Assembly: GCA_964235495.1 (NCBI GenBank)
Contig: CAXSAX010000008.1
Coordinates: 38,592-102,591 of the forward strand
Direction of reading: 5' to 3'
DNA length: 64,000 nt
From: LMUY01 sp964235495
GTDB taxonomy: Bacteria; Pseudomonadota; Alphaproteobacteria; Acetobacterales; Acetobacteraceae
Shown here in pieces: positions 53,306-62,272 of this stretch. Both the position numbers and the translations under genes were made by a program. Every line of letters begins with the position of its first letter. Position 1 is the first letter of the stretch. The notes under the pieces were generated by a model. It made no database searches. It was not told the DNA's origin and saw only the letters and a program-made list of their open reading frames with translations.

Positions 53306-54199
53306 GATCGTGCCGACGGCCACCGGCGTGCCGCGCAGGAAGGCGTCCGCCGCCAGGGGCGCGCGGCCGGCGCGCTGCACCCGGGCCAGCCGCAGCGCCC
53401 CCGTCCCGCAGGCGACCACCAAGCCGCCCAGCACCGTGCCGGGCGCGCCCGCCCCCTCCGCCGGCTGCGCTTCCAGCACCTTCAGCGCCTCGTCTCCCAG
53501 CCGGCACCAGGCGCCCGGCCACGGGTTGAGCGCCCGCACCTGCCGGTCCAGCTCGGCCGCGCTGCGCCGCCAGTCGAGCGCCCCGTCCGCCCGGCCCAGC
53601 TTGGCCGCGTAGGTGACGCCCTCGGCCGGCTGCGGCTGCGGCGCCGGGTTCTCGGCCAGGGCGCGCAGCACGAGCGGGCCGGCCATCGCAGCCAGGGCGT
53701 CATGCAGGCTGGAAGCCGTCTCGCGCGGTCCGATCGCCACCGCTTCGCGCAGCAGGGCCGGGCCGGTGTCGAGCCCGGACTCCATCTGCATGATGGTGAG
53801 GCCGGTCTCGGCGTCCCCGGCCAGGATCGCCGCCTGGATGGGCGCAGCACCCCGCCAGCGCGGCAGCAGGCTGGCGTGGATGTTGAGGCAGCCGCGGCGC
53901 GGGGCGTCCAGCATGGCCTGCGGCAGGATCAGCCCGTAGGCCGCCACCACCGCCGCATCCAGCGCCAGGGCCGCGAACGCCGCCTGCTCCGCCGGGTCCC
54001 GCTTCAGGGAGGCCGGGTGGCGCACCGGCAGCCCGATCGCCTCGGCCGCCGCGTGCACCGGGCAGCGCGCCACGCTCTGGCCGCGCCCGGCGGGGCGGGG
54101 CGGCTGGGTGTAGACGGCAGCGATCTGGTGCCCGGCGGCGTGCAGCGCCTGCAACGCCGGCACCGAGAAGGCCGGGCTGCCCATGAAGGCGAGGCGCAT
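53297..54199 (-). CDS. fmt: Methionyl-tRNA formyltransferase
   Basis: Enzyme of 300 aa that formylates initiator Met-tRNA. Conserved signatures are MRLAFMGSPAFSVPAL, the catalytic block LPQAMLDAPRRGCLNIHASLLPRWRGAAPIQAAIL (N, H) and MQMESGLDTGP. The C-terminal OB domain starts near residue 205. Its ATG shares one base with the def stop (TGATG), so def-fmt are coupled. Confidence 0.95.
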   Translation of the reverse strand: MRLAFMGSPAFSVPALQALHAAGHQIAAVYTQPPRPAGRGQSVARCPVHAAAEAIGLPVRHPASLKRDPAEQAAFAALALDAAVVAAYGLILPQAMLDAPRRGCLNIHASLLPRWRGAAPIQAAILAGDAETGLTIMQMESGLDTGPALLREAVAIGPRETASSLHDALAAMAGPLVLRALAENPAPQPQPAEGVTYAAKLGRADGALDWRRSAAELDRQVRALNPWPGAWCRLGDEALKVLEAQPAEGAGAPGTVLGGLVVACGTGALRLARVQRAGRAPLAADAFLRGTPVAVGTILG

Positions 54200-54741
54200 C
54201 AGCCGGCCGCCTTGAGCTTCACCTCTTTGGCCAGCTTGCGCAGCAGCATGTTGCGTTTCAGCGCCGAGAGGTGGTCCACGAACAGCACGCCGTCCAGATG
54301 GTCCAGCTCGTGCTGCAGGCAGGCGGCGAGCAGCCCGTCCGCCTCGATCTGCTGCTGCGCGCCGTCCAGGTCATGGTAGCGCACCGTCACCCAGGCCGGG
54401 CGCGACACGTCGGCGTATTGGTTCGGCACGGACAGGCAGCCTTCCTCCCGGGTCGCCCACGCGTCGCTCACCGCCACGACCTTCGGGTTCACCAGGGTGA
54501 CGGGGTGGGGCGCGTTGTCCGCCATCAGGTCGATCACCACCAGGCGCAGCCCCACGCCCACCTGCGGCGCGGCCAGGCCGATGCCCGGCGCGTCGTACAT
54601 CGCCTTGAACATGCGCGGCGCCAGCGCCTGCACGGCGGCGGCGTCGGCGGGCGTGACCGGGCGGGCCTTGGTGCGCAGGGAGGCGTGCGGGGCGATCAGG
54701 ATGGGCAGGAGAGGGGCTGTGTCGGGCATCACCGGCCGCAT
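54199..54741 (-). CDS. def: Peptide deformylase
   Basis: Metallohydrolase that removes the formyl group from new proteins. All three motifs are present: GIGLAAPQVG, EEGCLSVP (Cys ligand) and QHELDHLDG (HExxH). ATG 54741 has GAGG close upstream; ATG 54729 (MPDTAPLLP) is an equally reasonable start. Product about 176-180 aa. The pair with fmt is standard. Confidence 0.94.
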   Translation of the reverse strand: MRPVMPDTAPLLPILIAPHASLRTKARPVTPADAAAVQALAPRMFKAMYDAPGIGLAAPQVGVGLRLVVIDLMADNAPHPVTLVNPKVVAVSDAWATREEGCLSVPNQYADVSRPAWVTVRYHDLDGAQQQIEADGLLAACLQHELDHLDGVLFVDHLSALKRNMLLRKLAKEVKLKAAG

Positions 54742-54863
54742 GTAGCCTCGCGGCGGGAGCCTATCAACATGGCCTTGCATCGGCGGGGCCGCGAGCCAAA
54801 GTCAAGCGCATCGGAACGCCTGTCCGGGTTCCACCGCCCGTCTCGCTCCCAGGAGGAGGCTGC

Positions 54864-55352
54864 ATGTCGTCCACCCGCGTCTTCGCGTCGCCGCTCTTCG
54901 TCGGCTTCGACCAGCTCGAACAGATGATCGAGCGCGCCTCCAAGACCTCGACCGACGGCTACCCGCCGTACAACATCGAGCAGTTGAGCAGCGCCACGCT
55001 GCGCATCACGCTCGCTGTGGCCGGGTTCAGCATGGACGACCTGCAAATCACGCAGGAAGATAACCAGTTGGTCATCCGCGGCCGCCAGACTGACGATACG
55101 CAGGGCCGCGTCTTTCTCCACCGCGGCATCGCGGCGCGCCAGTTCCAGCGCGCCTTTGTGATGGCGGAGGGGATCGAGGTGACCGGCGCCCTGCTCGACA
55201 ACGGCTTGCTGCACATCGACCTGGCCCGCCCGCAGCCCGAGATCAGGGTGAAGTCCATCCCGATCACCCGCTCCGGCGGCTCGCGCGTCGTCGATGCCGA
55301 GCAGCGCTTCGTGCAGGCCAAGGCCGACCCGTTCAAGGCCGACAAGGGCTGA
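54864..55352 (+). CDS. Small heat-shock protein Hsp20
   Basis: Alpha-crystallin domain chaperone of 162 aa, IbpA-like. The crystallin domain begins PPYNIEQLSSATLRITLAVAGF and includes DNQLVIRGRQ and the GLLHIDLARPQPE strand, ending with an IPI-type motif (KSIPITRS) for oligomer contacts. A GGAGG ribosome site precedes ATG 54864. The DUF1150 gene follows about 100 bases later, as often in alphaproteobacteria. No ROSE-type thermosensor was resolved by eye in the leader. Confidence 0.93.
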   Translation: MSSTRVFASPLFVGFDQLEQMIERASKTSTDGYPPYNIEQLSSATLRITLAVAGFSMDDLQITQEDNQLVIRGRQTDDTQGRVFLHRGIAARQFQRAFVMAEGIEVTGALLDNGLLHIDLARPQPEIRVKSIPITRSGGSRVVDAEQRFVQAKADPFKADKG

Positions 55353-55454
55353 CATCTTCGGCCCGAACTTCGTCCGGGGCTTGCATCCGCACCCGGACGC
55401 TAAACGTGAACCACCGTGGCCTGCCGAACCGGGGGCCGGTGTGAGGAGCACATC

Positions 55455-55691
55455 ATGATCAACGCGACTGACACCACCGAGACCCGCATCGACGTGCGGC
55501 ACATCACGCCCGACCAGCTGCAGCAGCTTGGCATGTCCCAGCTGGCCTATGTGAAGCCGGTAATGATGAACGGCACCGCCATGTTCGCCATCCACGCCGC
55601 GGACGGCGCGCCGATGGCCGTCGCCGAGGACCGCAACCTGGCCCTGGCCGCGATCGTCGAGCACGAGATGATCGCGACGCTGGTTCACTGA
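55455..55691 (+). CDS. DUF1150 family protein
   Basis: Protein of 78 aa with the DUF1150 pattern: ITPDQLQQLGMSQLAYVKPVMMNGTAMFAIHAADGAPM then AEDRNLALAAIVEHEM. It is found next to hsp20 genes in many alphaproteobacteria. ATG 55455 has AGGAG just upstream; the open frame from 55416 lacks a ribosome site. The function is unknown, but the linkage suggests a stress role. Confidence 0.85.
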   Translation: MINATDTTETRIDVRHITPDQLQQLGMSQLAYVKPVMMNGTAMFAIHAADGAPMAVAEDRNLALAAIVEHEMIATLVH

Positions 55692-55775
55692 CGGCGGGCC
55701 GCCTTGGGGCTCCACGAGGTGCCGAGCGGTCCCGAGGCTGGATGGCAGCCCTAAGGCTCAAGCGCACCCACGCGG

Positions 55776-55803
55776 GCGCGCGGCGAGGCTACGCGCCGCG
55801 CGC
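55776..55803. terminator. GC-rich hairpin at end of hpf / DUF1150 (tentative)
   Basis: A perfect 10-bp inverted repeat (GCGCGCGGCG / CGCCGCGCGC) around eight bases. It overlaps the hpf stop and lies between convergent genes DUF1150 and hpf. It could act as a bidirectional terminator. No T-run. Confidence 0.4.
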
Positions 55804-56376
55804 CGCCGGGTCGATCCAGCCGATGTGGCCGTCCGTGCGCCGATAAACCACGTTCAGCTCTCCCGTGGTGCCGTTGTGGAACATCAGCACTTGGTGGTCC
55901 GCCAGGTCGAGCCGCATGACCGCCTCGCTGACGCTCAGCTGGTCGATGCTGGTCGCCGTCTCGGCAATCACGGTGGCGAATGCCCGCGTCTGGCCCTCCA
56001 GAACCGTCGGTGACGCCTCGTCCTCCTGGCGCAGCACGTATTGCCGCGCCGGCTGCGGCCGCTCGCGTTGCGCCGCATCCCGCGCATGCTCGTTGACCCG
56101 GCGGCGATACCGGCGCAGCCGCTTGGCGATGTGTTCCGCCGCATCGTCGAACGCGCCGTTGGCGTCGGCCGCCTCGCCCTCGCCGCGCACCGTCAGCCCG
56201 CGTCCGGCATGGACGTTGATGTCGCAGGTGAAGAAGGACCGCGCCCGGCTGAACGTGACGTTGGCCTCCAGCGCATGATCGAAATATTTGCCCGCGATGG
56301 TGTCCAACCCATCGGACACCCGGGTCCGCAGCGCGTCCGACAGGTCAACCTGCTTGCCGGAAACCGTGATCTGCAT
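55789..56376 (-). CDS. hpf: Ribosome hibernation-promoting factor, long form
   Basis: Protein of 195 aa. The N-terminal HPF/YfiA domain (1-105) starts MQITVSGKQVDLSDALRTRV and is followed by a linker and the C-terminal dimerisation domain (about 135-190) ending SVSEAVMRLDLADHQVLMFHN. The long form dimerises 70S ribosomes to 100S in stationary phase. ATG 56376 has GGGAG eight bases upstream; ATG 56382 and 56391 are alternatives. It sits directly downstream of rpoN, a classic pairing. Confidence 0.93.
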   Translation of the reverse strand: MQITVSGKQVDLSDALRTRVSDGLDTIAGKYFDHALEANVTFSRARSFFTCDINVHAGRGLTVRGEGEAADANGAFDDAAEHIAKRLRRYRRRVNEHARDAAQRERPQPARQYVLRQEDEASPTVLEGQTRAFATVIAETATSIDQLSVSEAVMRLDLADHQVLMFHNGTTGELNVVYRRTDGHIGWIDPAARGA

Positions 56377-56413
56377 CGGCATGACTCCCATGGTGGTGGG
56401 AGCGCGCAGCCGG

Positions 56414-57898
56414 TCAGGACAGCGCCTTCTCCCGCTTGCGCTGCACCGAACTGGGTATCCGCAGCGCGTCGCGGTATTTAGCGACCGTCCGGCGTGCGAT
56501 GTCCACGCCTTCCCGCCGCAGTGCCGCCACGATGGCGTCGTCCGACAGCACATCCTCCGGGCGCTCGGCATCCACCATGCGCCGGATGCGTTGGCGCACC
56601 GCCTCCGCGCTGTGGCTGTCCCCGTCGGTCCCGGCGATCGCCGTGGTGAAGAAGTACTTCAGCTCGAAGGTGCCGCGGGGTGTGGCGATGTACTTGTTGG
56701 CGGTCACCCGGCTGACGGTGCTCTCGTGCATCTCCACCGCCTCGGCGATGTCGCGCAGGATCAGCGGGCGCAGGTGCGCCACCCCGTGCTGGAAGAACGC
56801 GTCCTGCCGCCGGACGATCTCGGCCGAGACCTTCAGGATGGTCTGCGCCCGCTGCTGCAAGGACTTGACCAGCCAGTTGGCCGAGGAGAGCTGCTCCCCC
56901 AGGAAGGCGCGCTCCTCGCGCTTGGCCCGGGTCAGGATGCGGGCATGGAAGCCCTGGTTGACCAGCACGCGCGGCATGGTCTCCGGGTTCAGCTCCAGCA
57001 GCCACTCCAGCCCGTCCTCCGTCTGGATCGGCGCGCGCCGCATCAGCACGTCCGGCAACACGGCGCTGGCAGGCGCGATGTCGTAGGACGCGCCCGGCTT
57101 GGGGTCGAGCGCGCGGATTTCAGCAATCATGTCCGCCAGGTCGCCCGCGTCCACGTCGCACAGCTCGCGCAGGCTGCGCAGGTCGCGCCGGGCGAGCAGG
57201 TCCAGGTTGTCGAGCAGCGCCTGCATCGCCGGGTCCAGGCGGTTGCGGTCGGCCAGCTGGGCGGCGAGGCACTCCCGCAAATCCTGCGCGAACAGGCCGG
57301 GCGGGTCGAACCGCTGCATCTGCTCGCGCACCTTTTCCACCCGGGCGGGCTCGATGCCGAGCGCGTCGCCCAGGGCGGCGCTGGCGATCGGCACCCGGCC
57401 CGCCGGATCCAGCAGGGAGATCAGGTGCGCGCCGATCAGCCGGTCCACCCGGTCGTCGAAGCTCAGCCGCAGCTGCTCGCCCAGATAGTCGCGCAGGGAG
57501 CGCGGCGCTTCGGCCAGGTCGGCCGGCTCGCGCTCGCCGCCGTCGAAGCGGCCGCTGCCGCCGTCCCGGCTGAAGGCGGGCGCGCCGTCCCCCAGGCTGC
57601 CGGCGTCGAAGCTGTTGGCGTGGTCCGCCTCCACCGCTTCCGGCAGCTTCTCCCGCCGCAGCAGGTCGCACGCGTCTAGCTGCACGAGGGATTCGGCGCC
57701 CTGGTCGGGGGCGGCGTGCTCCGGCTGCGCCTCCGTCCGCTCGTCGCGCTCCAGCAGCGGGTTGCGCTCCAGCTCCTCCTCGACGTAGGCCGTCACCTCC
57801 ATGTTGGTGAACTGCAGCAACTTGATGGCCTGCCGCAGCTGCGGGGTCATCACGAGGGATTGGGACTGCCTGAACTCCAGCCGGGGACCGAATGCCAT
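56414..57898 (-). CDS. rpoN: RNA polymerase sigma-54 factor RpoN
   Basis: Protein of 494 aa. Region I is Q/L-rich (LEFRQSQSLVMTPQLRQAIKLLQFTN). An acidic region II (about 50-115) follows. The core-binding and DNA-binding domains close with the RpoN box ARRTVAKYRDALRIPSS. It directs transcription of nitrogen and other enhancer-dependent genes. It lies between lptB and hpf, the conserved gene order. Confidence 0.96.
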   Translation of the reverse strand: MAFGPRLEFRQSQSLVMTPQLRQAIKLLQFTNMEVTAYVEEELERNPLLERDERTEAQPEHAAPDQGAESLVQLDACDLLRREKLPEAVEADHANSFDAGSLGDGAPAFSRDGGSGRFDGGEREPADLAEAPRSLRDYLGEQLRLSFDDRVDRLIGAHLISLLDPAGRVPIASAALGDALGIEPARVEKVREQMQRFDPPGLFAQDLRECLAAQLADRNRLDPAMQALLDNLDLLARRDLRSLRELCDVDAGDLADMIAEIRALDPKPGASYDIAPASAVLPDVLMRRAPIQTEDGLEWLLELNPETMPRVLVNQGFHARILTRAKREERAFLGEQLSSANWLVKSLQQRAQTILKVSAEIVRRQDAFFQHGVAHLRPLILRDIAEAVEMHESTVSRVTANKYIATPRGTFELKYFFTTAIAGTDGDSHSAEAVRQRIRRMVDAERPEDVLSDDAIVAALRREGVDIARRTVAKYRDALRIPSSVQRKREKALS

Positions 57899-57907
57899 GC
57901 TGCCAGC

Positions 57908-58660
57908 CTACAGGCTGAACCTTTCTCCCAGGTACACGCGGCGCACGTCTTCGTGCTGCACCACCTCCTGCGGGCGGCCCTCCATCAGCAGCTTGCCGTC
58001 GTGCATGATGTAGGCGCGGTCGATGATCTCCAGCGTCTCGCGCACGTTGTGGTCGGTGATCAGCACGCCGATGCCGCGGTGCTTCAGGTGGCCCACCAGG
58101 TCGCGGATCTCGCCCACCGCGATCGGGTCGATGCCGGCCAGCGGCTCGTCCAGCAGGATGTAGCCGGGCTGGGTGGCCAGGGCGCGGGCGATCTCCACCC
58201 GGCGCCGCTCGCCGCCAGAGAGCGCCAGCGCCGGGGTGCGCCGCAGGTGGCCGATGCCGAACTCGGCCAGCAGCTCGTCCAGCATGGTGTCCCGCCGGTC
58301 GCGGTCCGGCTCCACCACCTCCAGCGCCGCCATGATGTTGCCCTCCACCGTCAGCCCGCGGAACACGCTGGCCTCCTGCGGCAGGTAGCCGATGCCGAGC
58401 CGGGCGCGCCGGTACATCGGCAGCCCGGTGATGTCATGGCCGTCCAGGCTGATGGAGCCAGTGTCCGGCCGCACCAGGCCGGTGATCATGTAGAAGGTGG
58501 TGGTCTTGCCCGCGCCGTTCGGCCCCAGCAGCCCCACCGCCTCGCCGCGGCGCACGTTGATGGACACGTTGCGCACCACCGGGCGCTTTTTATAGGTCTT
58601 GCCGACCCCGTTCGCCATCAGGCCGCCGCCGCCGTCGATCACGCGCAATGGGCCGCTCAC
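57908..58660 (-). CDS. lptB: LPS export ABC transporter ATP-binding protein LptB
   Basis: ATPase of 250 aa powering LPS transport to the outer membrane with LptFGC. Walker A GPNGAGKTT, Q-loop LPQEASVFRGL, signature LSGGERRR and Walker B YILLDEPLAGIDP are all present, with the C-terminal EVVQHEDVRRVYLGERF typical of LptB. The start overlaps the lptA 3' end by four bases (ATGA-style). Confidence 0.96.
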   Translation of the reverse strand: MSGPLRVIDGGGGLMANGVGKTYKKRPVVRNVSINVRRGEAVGLLGPNGAGKTTTFYMITGLVRPDTGSISLDGHDITGLPMYRRARLGIGYLPQEASVFRGLTVEGNIMAALEVVEPDRDRRDTMLDELLAEFGIGHLRRTPALALSGGERRRVEIARALATQPGYILLDEPLAGIDPIAVGEIRDLVGHLKHRGIGVLITDHNVRETLEIIDRAYIMHDGKLLMEGRPQEVVQHEDVRRVYLGERFSL

Positions 58661-59637
58661 TTTACCTTGTCTCCCGGCTTGCCGCCTTGCTTGTCGCCTG
58701 GGCCGGAGGCCGGCGCGGCCTGCGTCGGCACCACCAGCCCCTCGACCCGGCTGCCCGGGTTGCGGGTCACGGTGGAGATGCCGGTGTGCAGGTTGACCAC
58801 GCCCTCGTCGCCGTTCAGCTCGTTCTGCCCGCGCGTCAGGCGCACGTTGCCGGCCAGCCGGGCGATGCCGGTGTCCGGCACATAGACGCCCTTGTCGGCG
58901 TGGATGATCTCCGTCGCGGTCCGCACCTCGACATGGCCGAATGCATCGACCCGCTTCAGCTTGCCGGAGTCCGCCGCCGGGTCCGCGCCAGGCTTGGCCG
59001 GGGCTGCGGCCACCTTCTGCACGGGGGCCTTCCCGGGGGTGGGAGGGGCATTCGGGTCCTCGGTGTAGCCCACCAGCACGTCCGCGCTGAGGCGGCGGCC
59101 GTCGCTGGTGTTCACCACGGCGTTGCCGCGGCCGACTGCCATGTGCTTCTGCGACCAGTATTCCATGGTGTCGCGGGCGGACAGGGTCTGCTGCGGCGTC
59201 ACGATGTGCAGGTCGCGCCCGGTCATCACCAGCACGGCCTGGTCGATGTCGTACACCGCATGGTCGCCGAACGCCTGGTCGGTCGCGGTGTAGATATGGA
59301 CATGCCCCTCGGCTTCGAGCCGGTAAACCTCGTTGCTGCCCGTGTCCGCATCCGGACCGGTGACCGGGGCGGCGCCAGGGTTGGCCGGGGGCGCGGCCGG
59401 GGCAGGCGCGCCGGGGGCGGGCGGCTTCTTGCGGTAGTGCGCGACCAGCGAATCGGCGGTGACCGTCACGGTGCCGCGGACCGCCTTGGCGTTGCCCTTG
59501 GCGATGATGGTCTGCTCGTTCTGCCGCAGCTCCATGCCGTTGTCGGACGTGACCTCGACCGGGCCGCCCTTGGTCATGTCGATGCCCTGCGCGTGGGCCG
59601 CCAGCGGCGCCAGCAGCGCCAGCAGGAGCCGCCTCAT
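58657..59637 (-). CDS. lptA: LPS transport periplasmic protein LptA
   Basis: Protein of 326 aa, longer than E. coli LptA (185 aa). A Sec signal (1-16, ending AHA) is followed by an OstA-like domain with GGPVEVTSDNGMELRQNEQTIIAKGNAKAV. The beta-jellyroll repeats are interrupted by two Pro/Ala-rich linkers (about 73-96 and 195-220). The open frame runs to 60135, but that part is antisense-like read-through of lptC; ATG 59637 overlaps the lptC stop (ATGA). Confidence 0.9.
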   Translation of the reverse strand: MRRLLLALLAPLAAHAQGIDMTKGGPVEVTSDNGMELRQNEQTIIAKGNAKAVRGTVTVTADSLVAHYRKKPPAPGAPAPAAPPANPGAAPVTGPDADTGSNEVYRLEAEGHVHIYTATDQAFGDHAVYDIDQAVLVMTGRDLHIVTPQQTLSARDTMEYWSQKHMAVGRGNAVVNTSDGRRLSADVLVGYTEDPNAPPTPGKAPVQKVAAAPAKPGADPAADSGKLKRVDAFGHVEVRTATEIIHADKGVYVPDTGIARLAGNVRLTRGQNELNGDEGVVNLHTGISTVTRNPGSRVEGLVVPTQAAPASGPGDKQGGKPGDKVK

Positions 59638-60299
59638 GGATGCTGCTCGTTCAGCAGCAGGCGCGAGCGGCCGTAAAACTGGATGACCGCGCCCTTGTCG
59701 ATCAGCGCGAAGCCCTGCGAATCCAGCGTGCCGAACGGCCCCTCCGTGTGGGTCGGCGCGTCGCCCGCCCCCGCCCCTGTTTTCAGATCCATGGACGCGA
59801 CGGCGGTGTGCAAGGTGACGCCGCTGTCCCGGTACAGCGTCACGTTGCCCGACAGGTCCATCTCGCCGGTGTGCTGCATGTACACGCCGCGCTCCGCCTC
59901 CCCGAACGTCCAGGAGCCGGCCTCGCTCACCATGTCGCCCTTCGGCTGCACCAGGTTGATCCGTTCCGGCCCGACCTGCGCCGCTTCGTCCGCCGTCACG
60001 GTGTAGGGCCGGTTGCGCGCGTCCACCCCGTGGTAGCGCACGTTGAGCAGCTTGCCGGTCTCCATGTCCGCCGAGAACCCGCCCTGGTGGATGCCAACAC
60101 GCACCTGGGCGAGTTGGCGGGCGATCTCCGGCCACAGCGCCACGCTGGACAGCAGCAGCAGCGCGAACACCGGCAGCAGCCGCTTGGCCCAGCGCACCCG
60201 GCGGCGGACGGACAGGCTGCGCCGGGTCGGCGCCGGGCGGGCATGGGCGGCGGTGGCCAGCCGGTCGGCGCGCGGCTGCGGCAGGGGAGCGACCGTCAT
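59634..60299 (-). CDS. lptC: LPS export protein LptC
   Basis: Bitopic inner-membrane protein of 221 aa. A basic N-terminal region (30 residues) precedes one helix (about 43-62, LLPVFALLLLSSVALWPEI) and a periplasmic LptC beta-jellyroll with MVSEAGSWTFGEAERGVYM and the final QFYGRSRLLL. It passes LPS from LptBFG to LptA. ATG 60299 has GAGGGG seven bases upstream; an upstream ATG at 60320 lies inside kdsD. Confidence 0.88.
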   Translation of the reverse strand: MTVAPLPQPRADRLATAAHARPAPTRRSLSVRRRVRWAKRLLPVFALLLLSSVALWPEIARQLAQVRVGIHQGGFSADMETGKLLNVRYHGVDARNRPYTVTADEAAQVGPERINLVQPKGDMVSEAGSWTFGEAERGVYMQHTGEMDLSGNVTLYRDSGVTLHTAVASMDLKTGAGAGDAPTHTEGPFGTLDSQGFALIDKGAVIQFYGRSRLLLNEQHP

Positions 60300-60309
60300 G
60301 CCTTGCCCC

Positions 60310-61287
60310 TCATGCCGCACCGGCGCGCAGCAGGTCGTGCACGTGCAGGATGCCGAGCGGCGCGCCGCCGGCGTCGGTCACGAACAGGCTGGTGATGCGC
60401 CGGTCCTCCCCGTTCATCGCCCGTAGCGCGTCGGCGGCCAGCGCGTCCGGGCGGATGGTGCGCGGGTTGGCGGTCATCACCGCCCGCACCGGCTGGTCCA
60501 GCAGGTCCGGCCCCATGGCGCGGCGCAGGTCGCCGTCGGTGACGATACCGGCCAGCCGGCCGCCCTCCACCACGCCGACGCAGCCGAATCCCTTGCCGGT
60601 CATCAGCAGCAGCGCCTGGCGCATCGGCATGGCCGGGCCGGCGAGCGGCACCGCGTCGCCCTCGTGCATCAGCTCCCGCACCCGGCGCAGCTGCGCGCCG
60701 AGCCGGCCGCCGGGGTGGTAGGCGTGGAAGTCGGTGGCGGTAAAGCCGCGCCGGGTCAGCAGCGCCACGGCCAGCGCGTCGCCCAGGGCCATCTGCATGG
60801 CCGTGCTGGTGGTCGGCGCGGAGGTGACGGCGCAGGCCTCCGGCGCACCCGGCAGCAGCAGCACCACGTCCGCGGCGACCGCCAGGGTGGACCTGGCGCG
60901 CCCCGTGACGGCGACCAACGGCAGGCCGAACCGCCGCGCATGGGCCACCAGGTCCGCCAGCTCCGTCGTCTCGCCGCTGTTGGACAGCAGCAGCAGCGCG
61001 TCGCCCGGCTGCACCATGCCGAGGTCGCCATGCGACGCCTCCGCCGGGTGCACGAACAGGGCGGGGTTGCCGGTGGAGGCAAGCGTGGCGGCGACCTTGC
61101 GCGCGACGTGGCCCGACTTGCCCATGCCCGACACCACGATGCGGCCCCGGCAGCCCGCCAGCAGCGCCACGGCGCGGTTGAACGAGGCGTCCAGCGCGGC
61201 GGCCAGCGCCCGCAGCCCGGCCGCCTCGATGCCGAGCACGGAGCGGGCGACGGCGAGGTCGTCGGTGATGGAGACAGCGACGCTCAT
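60310..61287 (-). CDS. kdsD: Arabinose-5-phosphate isomerase KdsD
   Basis: Enzyme of about 325 aa that makes arabinose-5-phosphate for Kdo. The SIS domain (35-180) has VVSGMGKSGHVARKVAATLASTG, PAEASHGDLGM and LSNSGETTEL. Two CBS domains (about 205-320) follow, with GFGCVGVV and IVTDGDLRR. ATG 61287 (MSVAVSITD) is preferred; ATG 61296 is nearby. The lpt genes follow directly, which fits LPS biosynthesis. Confidence 0.93.
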   Translation of the reverse strand: MSVAVSITDDLAVARSVLGIEAAGLRALAAALDASFNRAVALLAGCRGRIVVSGMGKSGHVARKVAATLASTGNPALFVHPAEASHGDLGMVQPGDALLLLSNSGETTELADLVAHARRFGLPLVAVTGRARSTLAVAADVVLLLPGAPEACAVTSAPTTSTAMQMALGDALAVALLTRRGFTATDFHAYHPGGRLGAQLRRVRELMHEGDAVPLAGPAMPMRQALLLMTGKGFGCVGVVEGGRLAGIVTDGDLRRAMGPDLLDQPVRAVMTANPRTIRPDALAADALRAMNGEDRRITSLFVTDAGGAPLGILHVHDLLRAGAA

Positions 61288-61373
61288 GGTGCCCATGGTA
61301 TGGCCAGGCGGCCGGGCCGGGTCAATGAAGCCGTGAGGAGAAGCCGACAGTTCGTTCAAAAACTGTGCCAAGT

Positions 61374-62024
61374 TTAATGCGAGAAGATGTCCGGCTCTTC
61401 ATATCCCAGTGCATCGAGCAGCGTGCGGGCGGGCAGGAAGCCGAAGCACGCCTCCGCCAGCGCCAGCCGGTTCTCCCGCACCAGCAGCGCCTCCAGCTTG
61501 GCCCACAGCGCATGGAGGTGCAGCACGTCGGACGCGGCGTAGGCCAGCTGCTCGGAGGTCAGCTCAACGGCGCCCCAGTCGGAGGTCTGCTGCTGCTTGC
61601 TGATCTCCACGCCCAGCAGCTCGCGGCACAGGTCGCGCAGGCCGTGGCGGTCGGTGAAGGTGCGGACCAGCTTGGCCGCGATCTTGGTGCAGCGCACCGG
61701 GCCGACTGGGATGTGCAAGGCATGCTGCAGCAGCCCCACGTCGAAGCGGGCGAAGTGCATCAGCTTGACCACCGCCGGGTCCGACAGCAGGCGCTTGAGG
61801 TTGGGGCAGTGGGCGCCCGTGCCGCCGAGCGAGGGCGGGACGATCTGCACCAGGTGGGCGGCGCCATCCCCGGCGGATAGCTGCACCAGGCAGAGCCGGT
61901 CGCGGTGCCAGTTCAGCCCCATCGCCTCCGTGTCCACGGCGACGACCGGGCCGAGGTCAAGCCCGTCCGGCAGGTCGCCCTTGTGCAGGTGGATGGTCAC
62001 GTTGGCCTGGAATTGCGTCGTCAC
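61374..62024 (-). CDS. rnd: Ribonuclease D (short form)
   Basis: A 3'-5' exoribonuclease of 216 aa with the DEDDy catalytic set: D31/E33 in VVAVDTEAMGL, Asp in LMHFARFDVGLLQ, and Tyr/Asp in LAYAASDVLHLH. HRDC domains of E. coli RNase D are absent, which is normal for alphaproteobacterial short forms. The start is GTG 62024 with GAAGG upstream. The open frame to 62213 crosses the tRNA gene and is not coding. Confidence 0.88.
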   Translation of the reverse strand: MTTQFQANVTIHLHKGDLPDGLDLGPVVAVDTEAMGLNWHRDRLCLVQLSAGDGAAHLVQIVPPSLGGTGAHCPNLKRLLSDPAVVKLMHFARFDVGLLQHALHIPVGPVRCTKIAAKLVRTFTDRHGLRDLCRELLGVEISKQQQTSDWGAVELTSEQLAYAASDVLHLHALWAKLEALLVRENRLALAEACFGFLPARTLLDALGYEEPDIFSH

Positions 62025-62062
62025 GTCGGGGGCGCCTTCGGCGGGGTGGACCGAATGGCGGG

Positions 62063-62149
62063 TGGTGCCCAGGAAAAGACTCGAACTTTCACGTCCTTTC
62101 GGACACAGGTACCTGAAACCTGCGCGTCTACCAATTCCGCCACCTGGGC
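62063..62149 (-). tRNA. tRNA-Leu (anticodon CAG)
   Basis: Full cloverleaf read on the minus strand. The acceptor stem GCCCAGG pairs with CCTGGGC. The D-arm is GTGGCGGAATTGGTAGAC, the anticodon stem CAGGT/ACCTG with loop TTCAGGT (CAG), and a long variable arm (GTGTCCGAAAGGACGTG-like) is typical of class II Leu tRNA. T-arm GTTCGAGTC is present. The 3' CCA is encoded. Confidence 0.95.
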
Positions 62150-62272
62150 ATGCACTCGGCGTGCGGTGGAGCGGCGATGTAGCGGGCACGGCATGGGACG
62201 TCAATGCTCCCATGCGGCTTGAGGTCCGCCGGTCCGCCGCATATGGGAGGGGGACGATCGAGAGGGCTTCTT